DNA from: Alteromonas macleodii ATCC 27126
GTDB lineage: Bacteria > Pseudomonadota > Gammaproteobacteria > Enterobacterales > Alteromonadaceae
Direction: 5' to 3'
Assembly: GCF_000172635.2 (NCBI RefSeq)
Contig: NC_018632.1
Location: 3,286,001-3,350,000 of the forward strand
DNA: 64,000 nt
Positions 7,872-18,690 of this stretch are shown here, one piece after another. Within the stretch, counting starts at the first letter, position 1. Each line of letters opens with the position of its first letter. The notes below the pieces were generated by a model, which did no database searches, was not told the DNA's origin, and saw only the letters and a program-made list of their open reading frames with translations. Position numbers and translations under genes: made by a program.

Positions 7872-10579
7872 TACTTAAGCTTGCCGTGACACTGCTTATA
7901 CTTTTTACCAGAGCCACAAGGACATGGGTCATTACGGCCCACTTTCGCACCTTCGCGAACTTGCGTACGTACTTTGTCACTTGCCTCTTCTGGCGTTGCG
8001 TTCGCTTCTTCGTGCTCGAAGTTCTTTGGCACATCGTCAGCTTGACGACGTTGTTCTTCTACTTTTTGCACGTCTTCTTCAGCTTGTACTTTTACACGCG
8101 CAAGAATAGTGATCACTTCAACTTTAAGCGCTTCTAACATTTGTGAGAACAAAGCAAACGACTCACGCTTGTATTCTTGTTTAGGATTTTTCTGCGCATA
8201 GCCGCGTAAATGAATACCTTGGCGCAGGTGATCCATTGCCGCCAAATGCTCTTTCCAATGGCTGTCTAGGTTTTGAAGCATTACCGCTTTTTCAAACTGG
8301 CGCAGTACCTGCTCGCCCACTACCGCTTCTTTCTGCTTATAAGCATCAACGACTTCGGCAAGAATGCGCTCGCGAAGCTTCTCTTCGTAAAGTTTGTCGT
8401 CATTTTCAAGCCAGGTCTTGATTGGCAAGTCTACGGCGAAATCGGCACGCATGCGCTCTTCAAGTCCGCTTACATCCCACATTTCTTCTAGAGACTGTGG
8501 CGGAATGTACTCATCGACAACACTTGAAATAACGTCTTCACGAATAGCCGCGATAGTCTCGCTAATATCGCCTTCATCAAGAAGCTCATTGCGCTGCTCG
8601 TAGATGACTTTACGCTGGTCGTTGGCCACATCATCGTATTCAAGCAACTGCTTACGAATGTCGAAGTTACGACCTTCTACTTTGCGCTGTGCATTCTCGA
8701 TGGCGCGAGTTACCCACGGATGCTCAATGGCTTCACCACGCTCCATACCTAAACGCTTCATCATGTTGCCCATTTTTTCAGAGGCAAAGATACGCATAAG
8801 TGCGTCGTCTAATGAAAGGTAGAAACGGCTTGAACCCGGGTCACCCTGACGGCCCGAACGACCGCGAAGCTGGTTATCAATACGGCGAGACTCGTGACGC
8901 TCTGTACCAATAATGTGTAAACCACCTGAGGCAAGCACAGCGTCATGGCTTTCTTTCCATTCGGCTTTGATCTTCTCGATTTGCGCTTCAGTTGGATTTT
9001 CAATCTTTTCTACTTCTGCCTGCCAGTTACCACCTAACACGATATCGGTACCACGACCTGCCATGTTAGTCGCAATCGTAACCGCGCCTGGCTTACCAGC
9101 CTGAGCGACGATATCTGCTTCGTGTTCGTGGAACTTAGCGTTAAGCACTTTATGAGGAATTTTCGACTTCTTAAGAATGCGAGAAATGAGTTCTGAATTC
9201 TCGATAGACACAGTGCCCACAAGCGTAGGTTGACCGCGTTTAACGCACTCTTTAATGTCTTCAACAATGGCTTCGTATTTTTCTTCTGCCGTTAGGTAGA
9301 TGAGGTCAGCCATATCTTTACGCTGCATAGGACGGTTTGTTGGGATAACTACCGTTTCTAAGCCGTAAATATGATTAAATTCGAAGGCTTCTGTATCTGC
9401 TGTACCTGTCATACCCGCAAGCTTGTTATACAAGCGGAAATAATTCTGGAAGGTAATTGACGCAAGGGTTTGGTTTTCGTTTTGAATACGAACCCCTTCT
9501 TTCGCTTCTACAGCTTGGTGTAAACCTTCAGACCAGCGACGGCCTTCCATCGTACGACCCGTATGCTCGTCAACAATAACGATTTGGTCTTCTTTAACGA
9601 TGTAGTCTACGTCTTTAGCAAACAACTTGTGTGCACGAAGCGCAGCGTTAATATGATGAAGCAGTGAAATATTACCTGCAGCAAACAGCGACTCGCCTTC
9701 AGGCAGCATGCCCTCTTGTTGAAGAATTTCCTCAACGTGAATTTGACCGCGCTCGGTAAGATGAATTTGTTTTGCCTTAAGGTCAATCGTGTAGTCACCA
9801 TCGCCCTCTTGGCCTTCTTCATCCTCTTTTTCTTGCTGAACAAGTTTAGGAATAATGGTGTTGATGCGGCGATACAGCTCTGAGCTATCTTCGGCCTGAC
9901 CAGAAATAATAAGTGGTGTACGGGCTTCGTCGATAAGAATTGAGTCAACTTCATCCACTACCGCATAGTTAAGCGGGCGCTGTACGCGGTCTTGTGGGCT
10001 AAATGCCATATTGTCACGAAGGTAGTCAAAACCAAATTCGTTGTTCGTACCATAGGTTACGTCAGCTTGATAAGCTTCACGCTTTTGCTGCGGCGACATA
10101 CCAGGCACGTTACAGCCCACACGCATACCTAGGTAAGTAAATAACTGATTACTCCACTCAGCATCACGACGAGCAAGGTAATCATTCACAGTAACAACGT
10201 GAACCCCTTTGCCAGACAAAGCATTAAGGTAAGTTGGCAAGGTAGCAGTAAGCGTCTTACCTTCACCCGTGCGCATTTCTGAAATTTTACCTTGGTGAAG
10301 TACTTGACCACCTAGCATCTGAACGTCGAAGTGACGCATGCCGTATACGCGTTTACTTGCTTCACGCACAGTAGCGAAGGCTTCTACAAGAATATCGTCA
10401 AGGGTTTCACCCTTTTCAATACGCGCTTTAAATTCGTCTGTCTTAGCCTTTAGCGCCTCATCGGAAAGCTTTTCAAATTCTGCTTCCAGTGCATTGATGG
10501 CATCTACGTTTTTGCGTAATTTTTTTAATAGTCGGTCGTTTCTACTACCGAATACTTTTCGAAGGATGCTTGAAAACAT
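7871..10579 (-). CDS. secA: Preprotein translocase ATPase SecA
   Basis: SecA is the cytoplasmic motor that pushes unfolded preproteins through SecYEG. The protein has 902 residues from [10 protein letters not shown], close to the E. coli length. It has Walker A GEGKT at 105-109, the DEVDS Walker B region, the helicase motif [10 protein letters not shown], the [13 protein letters not shown] motif VI, and a C-terminal zinc-binding SEC-C tail with [14 protein letters not shown] that binds SecB. A frame extends 13 codons upstream but adds residues foreign to the family. The ribosome site is weak (GTGGAATAAT). No secM-like gene precedes it; the upstream gene is an M23 peptidase. Confidence 0.98.
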   Translation of the reverse strand: MFSSILRKVFGSRNDRLLKKLRKNVDAINALEAEFEKLSDEALKAKTDEFKARIEKGETLDDILVEAFATVREASKRVYGMRHFDVQMLGGQVLHQGKISEMRTGEGKTLTATLPTYLNALSGKGVHVVTVNDYLARRDAEWSNQLFTYLGMRVGCNVPGMSPQQKREAYQADVTYGTNNEFGFDYLRDNMAFSPQDRVQRPLNYAVVDEVDSILIDEARTPLIISGQAEDSSELYRRINTIIPKLVQQEKEDEEGQEGDGDYTIDLKAKQIHLTERGQIHVEEILQQEGMLPEGESLFAAGNISLLHHINAALRAHKLFAKDVDYIVKEDQIVIVDEHTGRTMEGRRWSEGLHQAVEAKEGVRIQNENQTLASITFQNYFRLYNKLAGMTGTADTEAFEFNHIYGLETVVIPTNRPMQRKDMADLIYLTAEEKYEAIVEDIKECVKRGQPTLVGTVSIENSELISRILKKSKIPHKVLNAKFHEHEADIVAQAGKPGAVTIATNMAGRGTDIVLGGNWQAEVEKIENPTEAQIEKIKAEWKESHDAVLASGGLHIIGTERHESRRIDNQLRGRSGRQGDPGSSRFYLSLDDALMRIFASEKMGNMMKRLGMERGEAIEHPWVTRAIENAQRKVEGRNFDIRKQLLEYDDVANDQRKVIYEQRNELLDEGDISETIAAIREDVISSVVDEYIPPQSLEEMWDVSGLEERMRADFAVDLPIKTWLENDDKLYEEKLRERILAEVVDAYKQKEAVVGEQVLRQFEKAVMLQNLDSHWKEHLAAMDHLRQGIHLRGYAQKNPKQEYKRESFALFSQMLEALKVEVITILARVKVQAEEDVQKVEEQRRQADDVPKNFEHEEANATPEEASDKVRTQVREGAKVGRNDPCPCGSGKKYKQCHGKLK

Positions 10580-10642
10580 TAGCTTTATTATTCCACTACT
10601 TGTCGAGGCGCCGCACAATGTGCACAGCTAAATTAAACGTAT

Positions 10643-10671
10643 AAAACACAACGGTAACCACGTTGTGTTTT
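10643..10671 (-). terminator. Perfect hairpin in the secA leader / after the M23 peptidase gene
   Basis: An 11-bp perfect stem (AAAACACAACG with CGTTGTGTTTT, 7-base loop) lies between the M23 peptidase stop and the secA start. Read on the minus strand it ends in UUUU and may be a weak terminator. It could instead be a leader structure that tunes secA expression. Confidence 0.5.
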
Positions 10672-10760
10672 GCGATGTTCTAAAATTATGCTTCTTCGTT
10701 TTAGATGACTTTTAATTAATAAAGGCACCGTCTACGAGAATTACCTGGCTGCTACCTATG

Positions 10761-11639
10761 CTACTTTTTGTAGACAAAAGGCAGAGGATCGACTTGTTTT
10801 CCGTTTCTTATTACTTCGTAGTGAACATGAACGCCAGTTGAGCGCCCCGTATTGCCCATTTTAGCGATAGGTTCCCCTTTGGTTACCACGTCGCCTATTG
10901 AGACAGTAAGGGTGTCGTTATGCCCATAGCGGGTAACAAAACCATCACCGTGATCAATTTCTACAAGTTGGCCATAGCCGTAGCGATCACCCGCCCAGGT
11001 CACAATACCTGCAGCAGTTGCCACTACGTTTTCCCCTGCCTTACCAGCGAAATCTAGCCCTTTGTGCATAGTTGGTTCGCCGGTAAACGGGTCGGCCCGC
11101 ATACCATAATAAGAAGACAACCACCCTGACTCTATCGGACGACCAGATAATTGGCTCTGTTCGTGGATATGGTGACCCCTGACCAAACTTTCAAGCATAG
11201 ACAACTGTTGAGACTTCAAATCGAGTGATTGCTCTAGTTTGGCTATTTCGTGAAGGATGGGATCATCTTGAAGGTTATCCGGTATCGATACCGGTACGAA
11301 AGCGTCCAGGTCAGCCGCTGACATACCTAATTCTGTTGCGATTTGCTTACCTTTCTCGTCCAGCAATGTAGCCTGCGCAGATAACTCTGCGACGTGAGAA
11401 AGCAAAGCTTGTAATTTGACCGTTGTTTGCTGTTTTAACGCTTCAACGTCTTTTTGTCGTTCGTTGACTTCAGTCTGCGCCAAACGAACTCGTGCAATAT
11501 CTTCTGATACCGATTCTGTTGAACGGCTCGACACTAGCATAAAAATAGACGAGAGCACGGTTGCGCTCACAAGCGTACGGACACTAATACTGTGCCTATA
11601 GCGTTTATTTTTACCAGCGAGTGTAATTGTTAGTTTCAT
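10761..11639 (-). CDS. M23-family (LytM-type) metallopeptidase, membrane anchored
   Basis: This 292-residue protein has a basic N-terminus, one hydrophobic segment (about 21-38), a coiled-coil region (about 45-155) and a C-terminal M23 domain (about 172-290). The zinc and catalytic ligands are complete: H192 and D196 in MHKGLD, H271 and H273 in HVHYE. Such enzymes cut peptidoglycan cross-links or activate amidases in the periplasm. The gene lies between lpxC and secA, the slot used by secM in enterics. With complete ligands it is probably an active endopeptidase rather than an EnvC-like activator. The exact bond cut is unknown. Confidence 0.88.
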   Translation of the reverse strand: MKLTITLAGKNKRYRHSISVRTLVSATVLSSIFMLVSSRSTESVSEDIARVRLAQTEVNERQKDVEALKQQTTVKLQALLSHVAELSAQATLLDEKGKQIATELGMSAADLDAFVPVSIPDNLQDDPILHEIAKLEQSLDLKSQQLSMLESLVRGHHIHEQSQLSGRPIESGWLSSYYGMRADPFTGEPTMHKGLDFAGKAGENVVATAAGIVTWAGDRYGYGQLVEIDHGDGFVTRYGHNDTLTVSIGDVVTKGEPIAKMGNTGRSTGVHVHYEVIRNGKQVDPLPFVYKK

Positions 11640-11813
11640 ACCACGAAGAAAATTGCTGTTTCACGCCACTCTTTTCATACCACTTCATACAACGATGAAT
11701 GTGTTTTTAGCCAAAGGCGACAACCTTCGACCTATAGTTTTTATGTCACATGGGTGAAATTTATATTAATTATTCGGCTACTGTATCATTTATTTCAGTA
11801 AATGCCATACGAA

Positions 11814-11840
11814 AAAAAGCCGCCCGTAAGGCGGCTTTTT
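11814..11840 (-). terminator. Intrinsic terminator after lpxC
   Basis: A strong hairpin with an AGCCGCC/GGCGGCT core and a 5-base loop is flanked by A-run and T-run, so it could work on both strands. It sits 8 bases past the lpxC stop and separates lpxC from the M23 peptidase gene. Confidence 0.88.
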
Positions 11841-11847
11841 AAAATTC

Positions 11848-12759
11848 TTACGCTAATGCGGGCTGAGCATAACGAATTGGTGCTGTTTCCTGCGAGTCGT
11901 AGGTCACGAACTCCCAACACTCTTTTTGCGCAAGTACTGCATTTAATAGCTTGTTATTCAGACCATGGCCTGTTTTGTACGCACGCAATTCACCAATTAG
12001 ACTGTGGCCGCCAAGGTACAAGTCACCAATAGCATCCAAAATCTTGTGCTTTAAGAATTCATCGTCGTAACGTAGCCCTTCAGGATTAAGCACGCGGAAT
12101 TCGTCTAGCGCCACCGCGTTTTCCATGCTGCCACCCAACGCTAGGTTGTTAGCATTCATGTACTCTAAGTCACGCATAAAGCCAAAGGTACGCGCACGAC
12201 TTACTTCGTTCACATACGAGCATGAATCAAAATCCATCACCATATGCTGACGAGTTTGACTGATCACAGGATGATCAAAGTCAATTTGGAAATCAACGCG
12301 GAAACCGTCATAAGGCACTAATTCGGCCCACTTATCGCCATCTTCTACACGAACTGGCTTTTTAATACGAATAAATTGCTTAGGCGCGTTTAGCTCTTCG
12401 ATACCGGCAGATTGAAGTAAGAATACGAACGGGCTAGCACTTCCGTCCATAATTGGCAGCTCGTTACTGTCTACTTCAACAATAATATTGTCGATACCTA
12501 AACCTGCAAGCGCAGACGCTAAGTGTTCTACCGTTTGGATAGTCACACCGTCTTCGTTATTCAGGCACGTACACAGCATGGTATTACCTACCGCGTTCGC
12601 ACGCGAAGGTATGTCAACATGTGGTTCAAGGTCAACACGCCTAAACACGATACCCGTGTTTGCTGGCGCAGGTCGGAGAGTCATTGTGACCTTTTCCCCT
12701 TTATGAAGCCCAATTCCGGTCTCTTGTACCGATTGCTTGATTGTACGTTGTCTAATCAT
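11848..12759 (-). CDS. lpxC: UDP-3-O-acyl-N-acetylglucosamine deacetylase LpxC
   Basis: LpxC performs the committed zinc-dependent deacetylation of lipid A synthesis in the cytoplasm. The protein has 303 residues, against 305 in E. coli. The zinc ligands fall at H79 (TVEHL), H238 and D242 ([10 protein letters not shown]), and the catalytic H265 lies in KTGHGLNN, matching the E. coli numbering. In E. coli the level is set by FtsH proteolysis through the C-terminal tail, which here ends ...RYAQPALA, similarly small and hydrophobic. A consensus promoter lies just upstream and a terminator just downstream, so lpxC can be expressed apart from ftsZ. Confidence 0.98.
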   Translation of the reverse strand: MIRQRTIKQSVQETGIGLHKGEKVTMTLRPAPANTGIVFRRVDLEPHVDIPSRANAVGNTMLCTCLNNEDGVTIQTVEHLASALAGLGIDNIIVEVDSNELPIMDGSASPFVFLLQSAGIEELNAPKQFIRIKKPVRVEDGDKWAELVPYDGFRVDFQIDFDHPVISQTRQHMVMDFDSCSYVNEVSRARTFGFMRDLEYMNANNLALGGSMENAVALDEFRVLNPEGLRYDDEFLKHKILDAIGDLYLGGHSLIGELRAYKTGHGLNNKLLNAVLAQKECWEFVTYDSQETAPIRYAQPALA

Positions 12760-12797
12760 CTGCTTAAGCTTTTACCTATTAAAAAAAGCGGGCGCGA

Positions 12798-12826
12798 ATT
12801 ATAGTGAGTTATTACTCACATGTCAA
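12798..12826 (-). promoter_or_regulatory. Perfect-consensus sigma-70 promoter of lpxC with palindromic spacer
   Basis: On the minus strand the sequence reads TTGACA, 17 bases, TATAAT, an exact match to the sigma-70 consensus at optimal spacing. The -10 box lies about 40 bases before the lpxC ATG. The spacer is itself an inverted repeat (GTGAGT-AATA-ACTCAC, 12804-12819), so a repressor could bind between the two boxes. The -35 box overlaps the T-run of the preceding ftsZ terminator. Confidence 0.85.
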
Positions 12827-12862
12827 AAAACACCCGATCTGACGGATTTTACTCTGTCAGAT
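12825..12862 (-). terminator. Probable terminator after ftsZ
   Basis: A 10-bp stem with one G-U pair (ATCTGACGGA and TCTGTCAGAT, 6-base loop) is followed on the minus strand by a short gap and six T. It lies about 110 bases past the ftsZ stop. The stem is only moderately GC-rich. Confidence 0.5.
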
Positions 12863-12973
12863 TACGTATTTAATCAACCTATCCACGCGAAATTTTTCAC
12901 GTTGTGTAAATACACCTTACTGGGTAAGACATCACAAACGCAAAATAATTCCCTTCCGTTTCAAGCAGCTAAA

Positions 12974-14140
12974 TTAGTCTGCCTGCTTACGAAGAAACGC
13001 AGGAATATCTAAGTATTCCAAATCGTTGTCTGGCTGCGCACTATCATCAGCTTTTAGCGCCTGGTTACCCTCTGTACCGCCTACTGCAGAACGTGGCTCA
13101 CTTGATTGCGTGCTACCATATTCTTTTGCTGGCTGAGTTAGACGAGAACCTTCAGAGCTAACTAGCGAAATGTCAGGCTTGCGCTCTGCGCCAATACCGG
13201 TTGCAACAACCGTAACGCGAAGCTCATCTGTCATTTCCATATCGATAACCGTACCCACAACCACTGTGGCATTTTCTGAAGCAAATGCTTTAACGGCGTT
13301 ACCTACAGTCTCGAACTCGTCGATAGCGAAATCTGGACCAGCCGTAATATTCACAAGAATACCGCGCGCGCCTGACAAATCGATATCTTCAAGAAGTGGG
13401 CTAGCAATCGCTGCTTCAGCAGCTTCTTCAGCACGGTCAGGACCGCTTGCAGCACCACTACCCATCATGGCTTTACCCATTTCAGACATAACAGTACGTA
13501 CGTCTGCAAAGTCAACGTTGATTAGACCAGGACGGGTAATCAGTTCAGCAATACCTTGAACTGCACCGCGTAATACGTCATTTGCTGCGCTAAACGCTTG
13601 AAGAAGCGGCGTGCCCGGACCCATTACTTTAAGTAGTTTTTCGTTTGGAATAGTAATTAACGAGTCAACGTTGTTAGACAGTTCGACAATACCCTGTTCA
13701 GCAAACGAAGTACGCTTTTTACCTTCAAATGGGAATGGCTTAGTTACCACAGCTACCGTAAGAATACCCATTTCACGTGCAATCTTCGCCACTTCTGGCG
13801 CTGCACCCGTACCTGTACCACCACCCATACCGGCAGTGATGAAAACCATATCTGCACCGTCTAGCGCCTGACGAATGGTTTCTCTGTCTTCTTGTGCTGC
13901 TTCACGACCAATGTTCGGATCAGCCCCCGCACCTAACCCTTTCGTTACACTTGAACCAATTTGAAGTGTAACGTCTGCACTTGAGCTACGAAGCACCTGT
14001 GCATCGGTATTAACTGCAATAAATTCTACGCCTTCAATGCTTTGAGACACCATGTGCTCAACAGCATTGCTGCCGCCGCCACCGACACCGATGACTTTGA
14101 TTACGGCTTCTTCGCCGTGACTATCCATTAATTCGAACAT
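12974..14140 (-). CDS. ftsZ: Cell division GTPase FtsZ
   Basis: FtsZ is the tubulin-like GTPase that forms the division ring. From [13 protein letters not shown] it has 388 residues. It shows the N-terminal [10 protein letters not shown] loop, the tubulin signature GGGTGTG, the FEGKKR loop and the conserved C-terminal peptide [15 protein letters not shown] that binds FtsA and ZipA. The start is chosen because GGAGAG lies 5 bases upstream; an upstream extension of 11 codons has no support. A variable linker rich in Ser, Gln and Glu (about 325-370) precedes the tail. It follows ftsA after a 109-base gap. Confidence 0.98.
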   Translation of the reverse strand: MFELMDSHGEEAVIKVIGVGGGGSNAVEHMVSQSIEGVEFIAVNTDAQVLRSSSADVTLQIGSSVTKGLGAGADPNIGREAAQEDRETIRQALDGADMVFITAGMGGGTGTGAAPEVAKIAREMGILTVAVVTKPFPFEGKKRTSFAEQGIVELSNNVDSLITIPNEKLLKVMGPGTPLLQAFSAANDVLRGAVQGIAELITRPGLINVDFADVRTVMSEMGKAMMGSGAASGPDRAEEAAEAAIASPLLEDIDLSGARGILVNITAGPDFAIDEFETVGNAVKAFASENATVVVGTVIDMEMTDELRVTVVATGIGAERKPDISLVSSEGSRLTQPAKEYGSTQSSEPRSAVGGTEGNQALKADDSAQPDNDLEYLDIPAFLRKQAD

Positions 14141-14249
14141 ACTTACTCTCCGGTTGTACGTCTTTTTAAACACTACGCCAGGTCATTCCCTTAGGCTAAT
14201 TGCTTCCTGCTAGCCTTGATGCCGTAGCTATAGCGCCCCCAAAATAAAA

Positions 14250-15479
14250 TTAAAATTCACCTTTAAACCAGCTTTGCACTCGATGAAATAAACTTTCACC
14301 GGTCTTCTGCGTACTGGACTTCTTATTATCAGATTGTACTTTGCCATATTGCAGCAGTCCTACGACTGTCGCAAAGCCAGCATCATCAACATATTCGGAG
14401 AAGCCTTTTACGTTGATGGGTTTGCCCACGCGCACGGGCATCTGGAAAAGTTCTTCGGCAAATTCCACAGCACCTTCCATCTTAGCGGTACCGCCAGTAA
14501 GTACAAGACCTGCTGCGATTTGCTCTTCCAGACCGCTGGCACGAATTTCATCATGTACCAGCTCAAAAAGCTCTTGATAGCGAGGTTCTATAACCTCAGC
14601 TAACGTATGGCGAGACATCACTCTAGCTGGGCGTCCACCCACGCTAGGTACTTCAATGCTGTCTTCCATACTCACCATATCTTTCAATGCACAGGCGTAA
14701 TTCACCTTAATTTCTTCTGCATTGCTAATAGGCGTTCTAAATATTTTAGCGATGTCACTAGTAATTTGATTACCCGCAACCGGTATAACGGCGGTGTGAC
14801 GAATGGCACCATCTGTGAATATAACCATATCCATTGTGCCGCCACCGATATCAACCACGCATACGCCAAGCTCACGCTCGTCGTCAGTGAGAACCGCATA
14901 ACTCGATGCCAATGCTGAGAAGATCAACTGATCGGCATTAAGTTCACAACGCTCTACACATTTCACCATATTTTTTGCCATATCGTCGGCACAGGTAATA
15001 ATGTGAGCATCAGCTTCCATTCTTACTCCTGACATACCAATAGGGTTTTTAATCCCTTCCTGCACATCAATAGTAAATTCTTGTGGTAACACGTGTAGTA
15101 GACGACGTTCAGCTGCAATTGGCACACTGCGCGCTGCATGAATAACGTTATCTACGTCTTCTTGTGTTACTTCCTGATTGTTAATCGGTACCATGCCATT
15201 TTCATTTTGGCACTTAACGTGGCGACCCGAGATAGACATGAAAACTGAAGACACACGGCAATCTGCCATTAACTCCATCTCGTTCACAGCACGCTGCACT
15301 GACTTAACCACCAGGTTCAAATCGTTAACGCCGCCCTTATCCATGCCTTTCGATGCATGGGTGCCCACGCCAACAATACTGATTTGATCATCTTCTAGTA
15401 ATTCACCCACCACAGCTTTTACTTGGCTGGTGCCGATATCTAGTCCTACAATCAAATTGCGTTCAGCAGGTTTTGACAT
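14250..15479 (-). CDS. ftsA: Cell division actin-like ATPase FtsA
   Basis: FtsA tethers FtsZ filaments to the membrane and recruits later divisome proteins. From MSKPAERN it has 409 residues, near the E. coli length of 420. The actin-fold phosphate-1 motif VGLDIGTSQVKAVVGE and phosphate-2 region VVDIGGGTMDM are visible, and the C-terminus ends in an amphipathic helix, LFHRVQSWFKGEF, that serves as the membrane anchor. AAGGA lies 4 bases upstream of the chosen ATG; a 7-codon extension would overlap ftsQ. Confidence 0.97.
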   Translation of the reverse strand: MSKPAERNLIVGLDIGTSQVKAVVGELLEDDQISIVGVGTHASKGMDKGGVNDLNLVVKSVQRAVNEMELMADCRVSSVFMSISGRHVKCQNENGMVPINNQEVTQEDVDNVIHAARSVPIAAERRLLHVLPQEFTIDVQEGIKNPIGMSGVRMEADAHIITCADDMAKNMVKCVERCELNADQLIFSALASSYAVLTDDERELGVCVVDIGGGTMDMVIFTDGAIRHTAVIPVAGNQITSDIAKIFRTPISNAEEIKVNYACALKDMVSMEDSIEVPSVGGRPARVMSRHTLAEVIEPRYQELFELVHDEIRASGLEEQIAAGLVLTGGTAKMEGAVEFAEELFQMPVRVGKPINVKGFSEYVDDAGFATVVGLLQYGKVQSDNKKSSTQKTGESLFHRVQSWFKGEF

Positions 15480-15486
15480 GGTTTCC

Positions 15487-16257
15487 TTAACTCTCTTCAT
15501 CTGTGGCGCTGTCGTCTTTCCATCCGACTGCTACGCCCGTGTCATAGCGAAGGTCGACGTATTTCACCGCCTTCTCTTGTTGCGCCAGAAGTGGATAAAC
15601 ATCAATAAAGCGTTGTAGCCTATCGATAAACTCCTGGCGTCCTAAATTCAATTTAATGCCGTTTTTCAACTGCACTTGCCATGCAAATCGCTCGCTTAAG
15701 GACAGCTCGTCTAACGTCATATCCGTCGTCGCAATCAACGCGTGCATGGCGTTGTAGCCTTCAAGGGCGGTTTTTTCGCTGCCACCCGGGCCATAAAGAC
15801 GCGGTAAGTCTAACTTCACGCCTTCGTCGTTAAACGTATCGCCATAAGGGTTTAACAACAAATCTTCATTCCATTGCGCAACCGGCTGCTGCTCAACCAA
15901 ATAAATTTTTAACGTATTTGGCCACTTCTTTCTTACTGACGCGCGATAAACCCAGGGCTGCGCTTCAACAAGCTCAAATACTTCGTTGACGTCAAGCGCG
16001 AAAAAGCTTCCAGGCTGCGCCTTGCGTATTAACCGCTCTAGCTTGGTAATATCGATGTGCTGATAATCACCAGAAAAATCGATAACCTGTACCGGCATTT
16101 GCTGTTCATCCTGCAAATACTGGTTTGCTTTAAGCCCACCAAACACTAATCCAGCAATAACAAACAGTAAGAAAGCGACGCCGCCCCACACTGCCGTTTT
16201 ACTTTTGCCGTTCTTTGCAGAAGCGGGCTTACCTTGATTAGTGTTGGTATCAGCCAC
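15487..16257 (-). CDS. ftsQ: Divisome protein FtsQ
   Basis: FtsQ is a bitopic inner-membrane protein that links early and late divisome components through FtsB and FtsL. The 256-residue protein has a polar cytoplasmic tail (1-24), one transmembrane helix (about 25-46), a POTRA-type domain (about 55-125, beginning VQVIDFSGDYQHI) and the beta domain. The motif QPWVYRASVRKKWPNTL is characteristic. It sits between ddl and ftsA as in E. coli. Confidence 0.95.
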   Translation of the reverse strand: MADTNTNQGKPASAKNGKSKTAVWGGVAFLLFVIAGLVFGGLKANQYLQDEQQMPVQVIDFSGDYQHIDITKLERLIRKAQPGSFFALDVNEVFELVEAQPWVYRASVRKKWPNTLKIYLVEQQPVAQWNEDLLLNPYGDTFNDEGVKLDLPRLYGPGGSEKTALEGYNAMHALIATTDMTLDELSLSERFAWQVQLKNGIKLNLGRQEFIDRLQRFIDVYPLLAQQEKAVKYVDLRYDTGVAVGWKDDSATDEES

Positions 16258-16259
16258 GT

Positions 16260-17243
16260 TTACGCCTTGTTTGCAACGTCATCAAAACTGGTAGAAAGAA
16301 TACTTAATACCAGTTCATCAAAAGTTAATCCTGCAACTTTGGCTGCCTTAGGCACCAAACTTTTTTCTGTCATGCCAGGCACTGTGTTCGCCTCTAGCAA
16401 ATAAAACTGCCTTTGGTTGTCCTGCATAACGTCAATTCTACCCCAGCCGCTGCCAGAAATAGCATCAAAAGCACGGGATGCTAGTTTTGCTAGCTGTGCT
16501 TCTTGCTCTTCAGACAAGCCGCTTGGGCAATAGTATTCTGTTGTATTATCCTGATATTTCGCAGCATAATCATAGAATGTATGTGGAGTAGACATGCGAA
16601 TAGACGGCAACGCCTGTCCCTGCAATACAGAAACAGTGAATTCGGGGCCATCTATATACTGCTCTAACAGGACTTGATTATCGTATTTAAAGGCGTCCTG
16701 AATGGCAGTTTCGAGCTGTTTAGCGCTTGTCACTCTCGCCATGCCAATACTCGACCCTTCTCTGGCCGGTTTTACCATGACTTCATTCCCCAATTTATCC
16801 ATTATAGCGCTGCACTTACCAGCTTCAAAGTGCCTTTTATCAGCAATTTCATATTTTGCAGTGGGTAAGCCTAAACTTTGCCACACTTGCTTAGTATGAA
16901 TTTTGTCCATTGCCAGCGCAGAACCTAAAACTCGGCTTCCCGTGTAGGGGATTTTTAGGAACTGAAGGGCTCCTTGCATAGAGCCATCTTCACCACCGCG
17001 ACCGTGCAGCATAATGAGCGCTCTATCGACGTTAAGGTCGATAAGGTCGGTCAGAGGTCGCTCTGCTGGGTCAAACGCAAACGCATCTACGCCTTGTCGT
17101 AACAATGCATTTAACACCGCATTGCCCGAATTAAGCGATACTTCCCGTTCGGCAGAGTCACCGCCGAGCAGCACAGCTACTTTGCCATACTCGTTCGGCG
17201 AGTGGGTTTTCTGTGAGTGAATACTTACTGAAGGTGTAAACAT
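16260..17243 (-). CDS. ddl: D-alanine--D-alanine ligase
   Basis: Ddl joins two D-alanines with ATP to give the terminal dipeptide of the peptidoglycan precursor used by MurF. The protein has 327 residues from MFTPSVS. ATP-grasp features are visible: GGDSAEREVSL near the N-terminus, HGRGGEDGS, MVKPAREGSSIGM and the metal-binding LLEANTVPGMTEKSL. A strong GGAAGGGG lies upstream of the chosen ATG, which is just past the murC stop. The position between murC and ftsQ corresponds to ddlB of E. coli. Confidence 0.96.
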   Translation of the reverse strand: MFTPSVSIHSQKTHSPNEYGKVAVLLGGDSAEREVSLNSGNAVLNALLRQGVDAFAFDPAERPLTDLIDLNVDRALIMLHGRGGEDGSMQGALQFLKIPYTGSRVLGSALAMDKIHTKQVWQSLGLPTAKYEIADKRHFEAGKCSAIMDKLGNEVMVKPAREGSSIGMARVTSAKQLETAIQDAFKYDNQVLLEQYIDGPEFTVSVLQGQALPSIRMSTPHTFYDYAAKYQDNTTEYYCPSGLSEEQEAQLAKLASRAFDAISGSGWGRIDVMQDNQRQFYLLEANTVPGMTEKSLVPKAAKVAGLTFDELVLSILSTSFDDVANKA

Positions 17244-17244
17244 C

Positions 17245-18690
17245 CTATTCCCCTTCCTTTGCAAGTGTGATCGGCTCTAGCGCGTGACGAGCTAAGAGCT
17301 TAGCAATTTGTCCGATGTTGCCCGCCCCTTGTGTCATGACGATGTCGCCATCTTGCATGATATTCGCCAAAATAGCTGGTAAGGCGTCTTTGTCACCTAC
17401 GTATACAGGCTCGATTTGACCACGCTGACGAATGGAGCGGCACAACGCTTTACTGTCAGCGCCTTCAATAGGTTGTTCACTGGCTGCGTAAACATCCAGA
17501 AGCAACAAGGCATCAACACTCGACAGTACTTCAACAAAGTCTTCGTAAAGGTCGCGGGTTCGCGTAAAGCGATGTGGTTGATAAACCATAACCAAGCGCT
17601 TATCAGGCCAGTTTGCACGAGCCGCAGCGATAGTCGCTCTTACTTCGGTTGGGTGGTGACCATAGTCATCCACCAAACACACCTCGCCCTTACTGGTAGT
17701 AAACGTACCTAGCTGCTCGAAACGACGACCTATGCCGCCAAAACTAGCTAGTGCGCGAATGATAGCGTCGTCATCTACACCTTCATCCGTTGCTACAGCG
17801 ATAGCGGCAAGCGCATTAAGCACATTGTGGTTACCGGTGAGGTTCAGCGTTATATCTAACGGTTCGCGTTCTGGGCGAATAACCGTAAAATTCGCTTTAC
17901 CGAATGACAGTGAAACATTTTCTGCGCGATAGTCATTGTGAGATTCAAAACCGTAGGTCAGAATACTTCGGCCTATACGAGGGCGAATCTCTTGAATATT
18001 TGCATCGTCACCGCACACGATGGCCTGCCCGTAAAAGGGTAGGTTCGACAAGAAATCAACAAAGGTATCTTTCACCTTTGAGAAATCGCCACCATAAGTA
18101 TCCATATGGTCGGCTTCAATATTGGTCACCACGGAAACCATCGGCTGCAAGTGAAGGAAGGACGCATCGCTCTCGTCAGCCTCTGCTATAAGATAACGGC
18201 TTTTACCCAAACGCGCATTCGTACCAGCACTGTTAAGCAAACCGCCGATAACAAACGTAGGGTCATACTCCGCTTCTGCGAAAATCGTTGAAATTAAACT
18301 GGTTGTGGTCGTTTTGCCGTGGGTACCCGCCACCGCAATACCGTGGCGGAATCGCATCAATTCTGCCAGCATTTCTGCACGGCGAATAATCGGAATGCGC
18401 TTTTCACGAGCCACGATAATCTCTGGGTTTTGCTCGTTGATGGCGCTAGACACCACAATAACGTCCATGCCTTCAACATTTTCCGCACGGTGGCCTATTT
18501 TCACATCAGCACCTAATTCGCTTAGCCGCTGTGTCATTGGCCCTTCTTGAATGTCAGAGCCAGCAATAGCATAACCTTCGTTTAATAATACTTCGGCAAT
18601 ACCACCCATACCGGCACCGCCGATACCAATAAAGAATATATTTTTAACCCTGCGCATTTGCGGGCTTTCAAATGGGGTTTTAAAAACCAT
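17245..18690 (-). CDS. murC: UDP-N-acetylmuramate--L-alanine ligase MurC
   Basis: MurC adds L-alanine to UDP-MurNAc, the first amino acid of the stem peptide. From [11 protein letters not shown] it has 481 residues. It shows [14 protein letters not shown], the Mur ligase P-loop [10 protein letters not shown], the EADESD motif and HHPTEVRAT. The ATG overlaps the murG stop by one base (TAATG) with a GGAG/GGGG ribosome site, so I reject a 23-codon basic extension lying within murG. Confidence 0.97.
   Translation of the reverse strand: MVFKTPFESPQMRRVKNIFFIGIGGAGMGGIAEVLLNEGYAIAGSDIQEGPMTQRLSELGADVKIGHRAENVEGMDVIVVSSAINEQNPEIIVAREKRIPIIRRAEMLAELMRFRHGIAVAGTHGKTTTTSLISTIFAEAEYDPTFVIGGLLNSAGTNARLGKSRYLIAEADESDASFLHLQPMVSVVTNIEADHMDTYGGDFSKVKDTFVDFLSNLPFYGQAIVCGDDANIQEIRPRIGRSILTYGFESHNDYRAENVSLSFGKANFTVIRPEREPLDITLNLTGNHNVLNALAAIAVATDEGVDDDAIIRALASFGGIGRRFEQLGTFTTSKGEVCLVDDYGHHPTEVRATIAAARANWPDKRLVMVYQPHRFTRTRDLYEDFVEVLSSVDALLLLDVYAASEQPIEGADSKALCRSIRQRGQIEPVYVGDKDALPAILANIMQDGDIVMTQGAGNIGQIAKLLARHALEPITLAKEGE

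Noticed and set aside
10580..10760. A SecM-like arrest peptide gene before secA
   Set aside because: No frame with signal peptide and arrest-like motif fits in the 180-base gap.
12737..13012. 91-residue plus-strand frame between lpxC and ftsZ
   Set aside because: It covers the lpxC promoter and ftsZ terminator, has no ribosome site, and overlaps both genes antisense.
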